Origin: Acidiluteibacter sp965660325
Lineage (GTDB): Bacteria > Bacteroidota > Bacteroidia > Flavobacteriales_E > Vicingaceae
DNA length: 19,529 nt
Assembly (NCBI GenBank): GCA_965660325.1
Contig: CBFHZL010000044.1
Coordinates: 1-19,529, forward strand
Reading direction: 5' to 3'
The notes beneath the pieces are model-generated. The model was not told where the DNA came from and did not search any database. It saw nothing but the letters and a program-made list of their open reading frames with translations. Positions within the stretch are counted from its first letter, which is position 1. The number at the start of each line of letters is the position of its first letter. The translations under genes and the position numbers were made by a program. Shown piece after piece: positions 7,779-13,613 of the stretch.

Positions 7779-7820
7779 AAAAATGGCTTTTTTTGTTAAT
7801 AAAAATGGTCATTTGTTAAT
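7779..7820. repeat. Tandem imperfect ~20-bp direct repeat upstream of HU
   Basis: Two adjacent units, 7779-7800 and 7801-7820, both begin AAAAATGG and end TTTGTTAAT; they differ only in the middle (CTTTT versus TCA). The TTTGTTAATAA part recurs exactly 20 bases apart (7792-7802 and 7812-7822), two turns of the helix, so both copies face the same side of the DNA. It lies just upstream of the HU -33 box and in the leader region of the divergent M1 peptidase gene. A regulator-binding role is inferred; it could also be chance duplication in AT-rich DNA. Confidence 0.5.
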
Positions 7821-7941
7821 AATTGTGCTTCACCTACTTGTGTTTTAGAGCTGTTTCGAATCCTTTGTCGGTATTGTATACTTAATCATACCAAGAAATA
7901 AGTACTTGAAAATTTGACTTTATTTAGCCCTTATGATTGTG

Positions 7942-7949
7942 TAATTTTG
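7942..7949 (+). promoter_or_regulatory. -7 box for the M1 peptidase gene
   Basis: TAATTTTG matches TAnnTTTG and lies 18 bases before the ATG at 7968. The nearest TTG upstream (7914-7916) is 25 bases away, too long for a good -33 partner. It supports the MRKITF start over an in-frame TTG at 7914, which is upstream of this box. This may be the promoter for the whole 7968-13106 block. Confidence 0.42.
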
Positions 7950-7967
7950 TGTGTTCAAGTTATCACT

Positions 7968-9797
7968 ATGAGAAAAATTACTTTTATTGTTGCACTTTTG
8001 GTTGTTAACCAGGTTGTTGCACAAAGAACTTATTGGCAGCAAGAAGTTGCTTACAAGATGGATATTAATTTCAATGATGAAAACCATCAATACGAGGGGA
8101 CACAATCTTTAATGTACATCAATAATTCTCCAGATACGTTAACTAAAGTCTTCTACCATTTATACTTTAATGCTTTTCAAAAAGGGAGCATGATGGACAT
8201 TCGTTCTCGTACTATTGCAGATCCTGATAGAAGAGTAGGTGATCGTATTGAAGGTTTATCAGAAGAGGAGCAGGGTTTTCTTCATGTTTCGTCATTGAAG
8301 CAAGAAGGCAAAAAACTTAACTACCACGAAGAAGGTACTGTTCTTGAAGTTACTTTAGAACAACCTATTCTTCCGGGCGATTCAACTGTTTTTGAAATGA
8401 TATTTAAAGGTCAAGTTCCTATACAAATTAGGCGTTCAGGAAGAGATAATAGAGAAGGGATTGCATATTCGATGACACAATGGTACCCTAAAATGGCTGA
8501 GTATGACTATGAAGGGTGGCATGCTAACCCATATATAGGTAGAGAGTTTCACGGTGTATGGGGGACATTCGATGTGTCTATCACTATGGATTCTTCTTAC
8601 ACGCTTGCAGGTACAGGATATTTACAGAACAAGGAAGAGATTGGGAAAGGATATACAGATAGCAAGGGTTCTGATCAGTCTGAACGATTAACTTGGCATT
8701 TTAAATCTCCGAAAGTTCACGATTTTGCATGGGCTGCTGATACAGCGTATACCCATATGACTTATCAAGTAACTGATGGACCGCTGTTGCGATTCTTTTA
8801 TGTGAAACATGAAAAAACACAATTATGGGATAGCTTACCTCCATATGCAGCTAAGGTTTTTCAAGGAATGGCGAAGAAGTTTGGGAAATACCCATATGAT
8901 GAATATGCAGTGATTCAAGGTGGTGATGGGGGTATGGAATATCCAATGGCTACATTGATTACGGGGCATAGAAGTAAAGGAAGTTTAATCGGTGTTACTG
9001 CACATGAAGCTATTCATAGCTGGTATCAGCATTTATTAGCAACAAATGAGTCATTATACTCATGGATGGATGAGGGGTTTACAACTTACGCCCAAGATGT
9101 TGTGTTAGAAGATATTTTACCCAAGTTTAACCCATTTAGTGGAAGTTATCGCTCTTATTACGCTTTGGTAAAATCAGGCTTGCAAATGCCATTATCAACT
9201 CATGCAGATTGGTTTAAAACCAACCGAGCTTATGGCGCGGCATCTTACTCCATGGGGTGCATATTTTTACATCAACTGAGTTATATCATAGGACAAGATA
9301 ATTTGGATGCTACTATGATACGTTACTATAATGAGTGGAAATTTAAACATCCAACACCAAACGATTTTAAGCGTATCGCAGAGAAGGTTTCTGGCATAGA
9401 ACTCGATTGGTATGTTGAGCAGTGGATTAACTCAACCAATACAATTGATTATTCAGTAACGGCTAATTATAAATCTGCAAAAGAGACGAATGTTGTATTG
9501 GAACGCATTGGAGAAATGCCAATGCCGATTGACATTGAAGTGAAATTAGAAAGTGGTAAAGTAAAAAACTACACAATACCGCTTCGTATCATGAGAGGAG
9601 TGAAATTGGAGTTTGAGGATGCAGAAGTATTAAACGATTGGCCTTGGACGTATCCTTCTTATTCATTCACTTTGCCTTATCCCATTTCTGATGTGTTGTC
9701 AATATCCATCGACCCTTCAGGTAGAATGGCAGATGTAGATCAAGCAAACAATACTTTTCCACAGGAAAAGGAGATCATTTTAAACGGTAATAAGTAG
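7968..9797 (+). CDS. Exported M1 family zinc aminopeptidase
   Basis: A 609-residue protein with a signal peptide (MRKITFIVALLVVNQVVAQ) and an N-terminal beta-sandwich region (about 20-215), followed by a gluzincin catalytic domain. HEAIH (346-350) followed 18 residues later by E369 in WMDEGFTTY is the complete M1 zinc site, and GMEYP (322-326) is the substrate-binding GxMEN-like loop in the form I recall from Bacteroidota members. It should hydrolyse N-terminal residues of peptides in the periplasm or at the outer membrane. No T9SS sorting domain is seen at the C-terminus. I chose the ATG at 7968 because it directly precedes the signal peptide; the longer reading frame begins at a TTG and adds 18 unlikely residues. 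The His-rich small gene begins 14 bases downstream, so co-transcription with the metal-uptake genes is likely. Confidence 0.92.
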   Translation: MRKITFIVALLVVNQVVAQRTYWQQEVAYKMDINFNDENHQYEGTQSLMYINNSPDTLTKVFYHLYFNAFQKGSMMDIRSRTIADPDRRVGDRIEGLSEEEQGFLHVSSLKQEGKKLNYHEEGTVLEVTLEQPILPGDSTVFEMIFKGQVPIQIRRSGRDNREGIAYSMTQWYPKMAEYDYEGWHANPYIGREFHGVWGTFDVSITMDSSYTLAGTGYLQNKEEIGKGYTDSKGSDQSERLTWHFKSPKVHDFAWAADTAYTHMTYQVTDGPLLRFFYVKHEKTQLWDSLPPYAAKVFQGMAKKFGKYPYDEYAVIQGGDGGMEYPMATLITGHRSKGSLIGVTAHEAIHSWYQHLLATNESLYSWMDEGFTTYAQDVVLEDILPKFNPFSGSYRSYYALVKSGLQMPLSTHADWFKTNRAYGAASYSMGCIFLHQLSYIIGQDNLDATMIRYYNEWKFKHPTPNDFKRIAEKVSGIELDWYVEQWINSTNTIDYSVTANYKSAKETNVVLERIGEMPMPIDIEVKLESGKVKNYTIPLRIMRGVKLEFEDAEVLNDWPWTYPSYSFTLPYPISDVLSISIDPSGRMADVDQANNTFPQEKEIILNGNK

Positions 9798-9810
9798 TTT
9801 TGTAACAGAT

Positions 9811-10137
9811 TTGAAGCGCCACGTTAAACATATCGCTTACTTTTTATTTTCATTAACGCTTGTCGTTATTGCTCCATGGAATCTTATGCACCATCATGAT
9901 AGTCATGTGCATGATGTTCACTTCTTTGATGATTCCAATGGACTTCTTTCAGATCACGTTTTCGATGACTGTGACTTCTGCGAATATGTTACTCCTTATT
10001 TTTATGAAATAGGATCAGATGGTCCTTATGCCATTAACAGTGCGCAATTTCAGTTTACAATTACACATGAGCCATTTTTTAAAACGGCTCCACACTTTCA
10101 TTATTTACTTAGAGGTCCGCCAGTATTGGTAAATTGA
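9811..10137 (+). CDS. His-rich small exported protein with CxxC, TTG start
   Basis: A 108-residue protein with no ATG near its beginning; the TTG at 9811 gives a basic N-terminus and one hydrophobic segment (about 8-22), a signal or anchor. Immediately after it come HHHDSHVHDVH (27-37), a second His/Asp stretch (D48, H49, D52, D53) and CDFC (54-57). The C-terminus ends FHYLLRGPPVLVN. Closely clustered His, Asp and CxxC suggest a periplasmic metal-binding or metal-delivery protein. I do not recognise a named family, though short proteins of this style occur before TonB receptors in Bacteroidota, as far as I recall. It sits 14 bases after the M1 gene and 35 bases before the receptor. The next in-frame ATG (codon 26) would remove the hydrophobic segment, so TTG is preferred. 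Confidence 0.72.
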   Translation: MKRHVKHIAYFLFSLTLVVIAPWNLMHHHDSHVHDVHFFDDSNGLLSDHVFDDCDFCEYVTPYFYEIGSDGPYAINSAQFQFTITHEPFFKTAPHFHYLLRGPPVLVN

Positions 10138-10171
10138 TTCATTCTAATTTATCATTAAACCAATCATTTAA

Positions 10172-12529
10172 ATGTTTAAAAAAGTCGTTAGCCTGCTTTT
10201 TTGGATGTTAATAGTTGGACAGTTGCTTTATGCGCAAGAAGACCAAAAGTTGTGTTCGCTTACTTTATCAGGTAAAGTTGTGGATACACACGATGGTTCA
10301 CTGTTGTCGTTTGCTACTGTTTATATTATCGAAATTCAAAAAGGTGTTGCTGCTGATGAACAGGGAAACTTTCAGATAACCCAATTGTGTAAGGGCGATT
10401 ATACAATCATTGTTACACATATAGGTTGCGAGCCTGATACTACGAGCATTCAGCTTAACAAATCGATGACAGTAAAATTCGACTTGGAGCATCATGCTGA
10501 GGAGTTAGGTGCAGCAGAAGTATTTGCAAAGAAAGTATTGCCAACCAATCAGTATTTGGGTAAGGATGTATCCACTGTATCCGTCAATGATAATTTGGCG
10601 TCTATGGGATCTATTGCTGCCTTATCTTCTGTAGTAAATGGTGTTTCATTGTTGCAAACTGGCACCAATGTGGCCAAGCCTGTTATTCATGGATTGCACA
10701 GTAATCGCATTACTATGGTCAATAATGATGTAGCTTTAGAAAGTCAAAATTGGGGCATTGAACATGCTCCTGAGATAGACCCTTTTGCTTCAGAAAGGTT
10801 GGTTGTTGTAAAGGGAGCTTCTGCGCTTCGATATGGCTCAGGCGCTATTGGAGGCACTGTTATTGCTTTACCTGAGAGTGTGACTAACTATAAACGTTTA
10901 AATGGTCAGCTATACTTGGGTGGTGCAACCAACAATCGGAGTGGATTGGCTGCTTTTAAGTTAAATGGAGGTTTCGAGCGGTTGAATAATTGGATTTTTG
11001 GTATTCAAGGAAGCATTAAAAAAGCCGGTACAGTTAAAACACCTCGTTATTACTTAAATAATACAGCGATGGAGGAGTATAATTACTCTTGGACAGTTGG
11101 TTACCGAAAAGACAAGTTCGAGAGTACAGTGCATTACAGTCAGTTCAATTCAGACATTGGTGTTTTTTCAGGTGCTCATATTGGCAACCTCACCGACTTG
11201 CAGACTGCTATTGATAGTGAAGAGCCTCGACCTGAAGATAAAGGTGACTTTAGCTACGATATTGAGAGACCTTATCAGCATGTAGAGCATGAAACTATTC
11301 AGTGGAAGAATGTTTTAGGTACGGATAATGGACAATGGCAAGTGGTACTTGCTCGTCAGTTCAACCTGCGAGAGGAGTACGACAAGCATTTGCCACGTGG
11401 TTTTAGTAATGATGGAAGTCGTCCTGAATTTGCGCTAAATTTAGAGTCGTATACTGCGTCTCTTATTTACGAAGCGAAGAAAAAGGGCAACCTTCAGTAT
11501 GAAGCGGGAATAAACGGTATTACTCAAATAAACCGATTAAAAGGTAGAAGAAGCTTTATTCCTGCATATACGTCAACTGGCCTGGGTGCTTATGCTGCAC
11601 TTGCTTACGAAAGGGCTTTTTGGTCATACAGCTTAGGGGCTCGAGTAGAGCAGAAAAACTATGATGCAGAAATCGTGGAGCAGAATCAAGTGAGTGATGT
11701 TCAAAAGCAGTTTTTGATCCCAGCGGTTACGGCAGAAGCAATTTATGACCGATTGAAAAGAGTTGATTTTGGTTTAAGTTACACTTTTGCTCAGCGTGCG
11801 CCGGGTATCAATGAATTATTTAGTGATGGGATACACCACGGAGTAGCTGCCATAGAGTATGGCGATGCCAACTTGAATCCGGAGTCATCACAGAAGATTA
11901 GCGGATCGGTCAATTATACAGCTGATAATATGAAAACAAGTTTTGACTTTACGGTATATGGTAATTGGGTCACCGACTTTATCTACTTGCAGCCACAAGA
12001 AACTGCGCTAACCATTAGAGGAGCTTTTCCCGTTTATCAGCAGCAGCAAACCGATGCATTTTTAGGTGGAATTGATATTGGAATGAATCAATTATTAACA
12101 GAACAATTAAGACTAGATATAAAAGGAAGCTATTTATATGCGCAAAATACGAGCGAAAATAAACCACTAATTTTTATGCCGGCCAATCGCTTGTCAGGTG
12201 GATTAAGGTATACATTCAACTCTTCGGAAGTATTTTATAATCCTTACTTCCAAATTGGCATGAATCACGTTTTTGAGCAGAAAAGAGTTCCATTAGACGA
12301 AGACTTTGCAGATGCACCATCAGCTTACACATTGCTTTCTATTTCAGTGGGAAGTACCCTTTCAGTAGGAAAGTATAATTTGATTGTTGGGGTATCTGTA
12401 GAAAATTTAACCAATACGGTTTACCGCGATTACATGAATCGATTCCGCTATTATGCAGATGAGATGGGACGAAATGTGTCCTTTAACTTGCGGTTACCAT
12501 TTTTAATTAACACAACAAAAAACAAATAA
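10172..12529 (+). CDS. TonB-dependent receptor, ZnuD-like (probable metal uptake)
   Basis: A 785-residue outer-membrane receptor: signal peptide (1-21, ending LLYAQ), CarboxypepD_reg-like domain (about 27-110), plug (about 125-235) with KPVIHGLHSNRI (from K169) and the strong plug signature VVVKGASALRYGSGAIGG, then a beta-barrel to the end. Barrel elements such as GIHHGVAAIEYGDANLNPE (H555, H556) and DFIYLQP resemble ZnuD-type zinc receptors as I recall them, whose adjacent His residues lie in an extracellular loop. Energised by TonB-ExbBD, it should import a chelated or free metal ion; zinc is the best guess, copper or another metal cannot be excluded. It lies between two His-rich exported proteins and its stop is one base from the next ATG, so translation is probably coupled. 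Confidence 0.87.
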   Translation: MFKKVVSLLFWMLIVGQLLYAQEDQKLCSLTLSGKVVDTHDGSLLSFATVYIIEIQKGVAADEQGNFQITQLCKGDYTIIVTHIGCEPDTTSIQLNKSMTVKFDLEHHAEELGAAEVFAKKVLPTNQYLGKDVSTVSVNDNLASMGSIAALSSVVNGVSLLQTGTNVAKPVIHGLHSNRITMVNNDVALESQNWGIEHAPEIDPFASERLVVVKGASALRYGSGAIGGTVIALPESVTNYKRLNGQLYLGGATNNRSGLAAFKLNGGFERLNNWIFGIQGSIKKAGTVKTPRYYLNNTAMEEYNYSWTVGYRKDKFESTVHYSQFNSDIGVFSGAHIGNLTDLQTAIDSEEPRPEDKGDFSYDIERPYQHVEHETIQWKNVLGTDNGQWQVVLARQFNLREEYDKHLPRGFSNDGSRPEFALNLESYTASLIYEAKKKGNLQYEAGINGITQINRLKGRRSFIPAYTSTGLGAYAALAYERAFWSYSLGARVEQKNYDAEIVEQNQVSDVQKQFLIPAVTAEAIYDRLKRVDFGLSYTFAQRAPGINELFSDGIHHGVAAIEYGDANLNPESSQKISGSVNYTADNMKTSFDFTVYGNWVTDFIYLQPQETALTIRGAFPVYQQQQTDAFLGGIDIGMNQLLTEQLRLDIKGSYLYAQNTSENKPLIFMPANRLSGGLRYTFNSSEVFYNPYFQIGMNHVFEQKRVPLDEDFADAPSAYTLLSISVGSTLSVGKYNLIVGVSVENLTNTVYRDYMNRFRYYADEMGRNVSFNLRLPFLINTTKNK

Positions 12530-12530
12530 G

Positions 12531-13106
12531 ATGACTATTAAATTTAAAAGCATATCACTAATTGTAGCAGTAGTAGCTATGGTATTTACAGGGTGTAAAA
12601 AAGATGATGATGATGATCATGATCATGGACACGAACATGAGGGAGAATTGATTACCTCAGTTGAATTGTCATTTATTGATTCTGCAATGGTAACGGATAC
12701 TTTAACATTTGCCTTTAGAGACCCTGATGGAGAAGGAGGGAACGGACCTACTGTTTTTGACTCCATTTCACTTAATAAAGGGACTACCTATTATATGAAT
12801 ATTAGTTTTTTAGATGAGAGCAATCCAAATGACGTAGAAGATATTACTACAGAAGTTAAGATGGAAGATGATGAGCATTTAGTTTGTTATGATCTTCTTG
12901 GTTTACCAAGTTTAATGTATACGATTACTGACACTGACGGTCAGTATCCTGTAGGGTTAGAGGTAACCTTTAAAACTGATATGACAACTAATGTAGATAG
13001 TGGTACGTTAAAAGTATCGCTTCGTCATCAACCTGGAGTAAAAGATGGATCTTGCGCACCTGGAGATACAGATGTTGAAATTAGTTTCCCAACAACTATA
13101 AAATAA
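12531..13106 (+). CDS. His-rich, probably surface-exposed lipoprotein
   Basis: A 191-residue lipoprotein with lipobox VFTGC (C22). The mature N-terminus is CKKDDDDDHDHGHEHEGE: Lys then a run of Asp right after the lipidated Cys, matching the lipoprotein export signal (acidic residues just after Cys) that sends Bacteroidota lipoproteins to the cell surface, followed by alternating His (H30, H32, H34, H36) suited to binding zinc or another divalent metal. The rest (about 40-191) is beta-rich with FAFRDPDGEGG, YYMNISFLDE, DEHLVCYD and LKVSLRHQPGVKDG; I recall similar proteins beside TonB receptors in Flavobacteriia but know no established function. One base separates it from the receptor stop. 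A metal-capturing partner for the receptor, analogous in position to SusD, is inferred. Confidence 0.82.
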   Translation: MTIKFKSISLIVAVVAMVFTGCKKDDDDDHDHGHEHEGELITSVELSFIDSAMVTDTLTFAFRDPDGEGGNGPTVFDSISLNKGTTYYMNISFLDESNPNDVEDITTEVKMEDDEHLVCYDLLGLPSLMYTITDTDGQYPVGLEVTFKTDMTTNVDSGTLKVSLRHQPGVKDGSCAPGDTDVEISFPTTIK

Positions 13107-13131
13107 TCTCTCCAACTAGATAATAGTGATC

Positions 13132-13160
13132 GGGGAGGCATTCGTGCTTCCCCTTTTTTT
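13132..13160 (+). terminator. Intrinsic terminator after the receptor/lipoprotein operon
   Basis: GGGGAGGC (13132-13139) pairs with GCTTCCCC (13146-13153), with one G-T pair and a 6-base loop, followed by seven T (13154-13160). It is 25 bases past the lipoprotein stop and closes the block that begins with the M1 peptidase. Confidence 0.92.
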
Positions 13161-13333
13161 ATGCTCCCCTTTTCAGTTTCTTAAATTATGTTGAATCGAG
13201 TCACTAATTCGAAAATAATTGATAGTGAAGGTCGAAGCTTTAAGCATTAAAAAAATATGAGTCATTTCTTTTAGCTACTACTGATTTTATATTATCTTTC
13301 GGTTATTAATAATCATACCTATTATTGAAACAA

Positions 13334-13492
13334 ATGAAAACTTTTAGAATATTCGTTTTAGCAATAAGCATTATAGCCGGTCCAATGATCTTGAATTCAT
13401 GTAGTTCAGGTAGTAAAAGCTCGTATCGTGTTAAGTCTAAGAGTGGAATGGGAAATCCAAAAGATAGAAACAATGGTGTTTGGGGAAAATAA
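13334..13492 (+). CDS. Tiny basic lipoprotein A
   Basis: A 52-residue open reading frame, MKTFRIFVLAISIIAGPMIL then NSC, with a basic N-terminus, hydrophobic core and lipobox-like ILNSC (C23). The predicted mature part is only 30 residues, Ser/Lys/Gly-rich, ending in NPKDRNNGVWGK. No acidic surface-export signal follows the Cys. I recognise no family. It overlaps the start of the next tiny lipoprotein by 20 bases and lies 173 bases past the terminator at 13160. Only a weak -7-like sequence (TATCTTTC, 13293-13300) is seen upstream. Gene-likeness rests on the well-formed lipoprotein signal and the paired neighbour. Confidence 0.6.
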   Translation: MKTFRIFVLAISIIAGPMILNSCSSGSKSSYRVKSKSGMGNPKDRNNGVWGK

Positions 13493-13610
13493 AAAATCGG
13501 TTTTAGTAGTAGCAGGCTTTCTTTTGATCGCTCTTACCTTTTCTAGTTGTACTTCTTCTAAAAAAGGGCAAAAGGTAAGGTCTTCTAGTAAGATGTACCA
13601 AAGTAAGTAA
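13473..13610 (+). CDS. Tiny basic lipoprotein B, overlapping lipoprotein A
   Basis: A 45-residue open reading frame starting MVFGENKKSVLVVAG, with a hydrophobic core and lipobox FSSC (C26), leaving a 20-residue, strongly basic mature peptide (CTSSKKGQKVRSSSKMYQSK). The same frame is open further upstream to an ATG at 13428, but that adds 15 residues with charged ones ahead of the signal, so 13473 is preferred. The start lies inside the end of lipoprotein A, a 20-base overlap in another frame, which suggests translational coupling. The stop is 3 bases from the end of the convergent protease gene, with no terminator seen in between. Function unknown. Confidence 0.58.
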   Translation: MVFGENKKSVLVVAGFLLIALTFSSCTSSKKGQKVRSSSKMYQSK

Positions 13611-13613
13611 GAA

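Noticed and set aside
7783..7848. A 21-residue hydrophobic open frame starting MAFFVNKNG
   Set aside because: Short, made largely by the tandem repeat and AT-rich sequence; no independent support.
9795..9802. TAGTTTTG, an exact TAnnTTTG match before the His-rich gene
   Set aside because: It has no -33 TTG at usable spacing and is only 8 bases from the TTG start, which would make the transcript leaderless; it is also partly formed by the stop codon of the M1 gene.
9798..9830. Possible inverted repeat TTTGTAAC / GTTAAACA as a metal-regulator operator
   Set aside because: Only six of eight positions match in AT-rich DNA and half lies inside the coding start, so it is not convincing.
13293..13300. 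TATCTTTC as a promoter for the tiny lipoproteins
   Set aside because: The final G of the consensus is missing and no -33 element is visible, so it is not listed as a feature.
13428..13472. Upstream ATG for tiny lipoprotein B
   Set aside because: It would add 15 residues containing several charged ones ahead of the signal peptide; the ATG at 13473 gives a normal lipoprotein signal.
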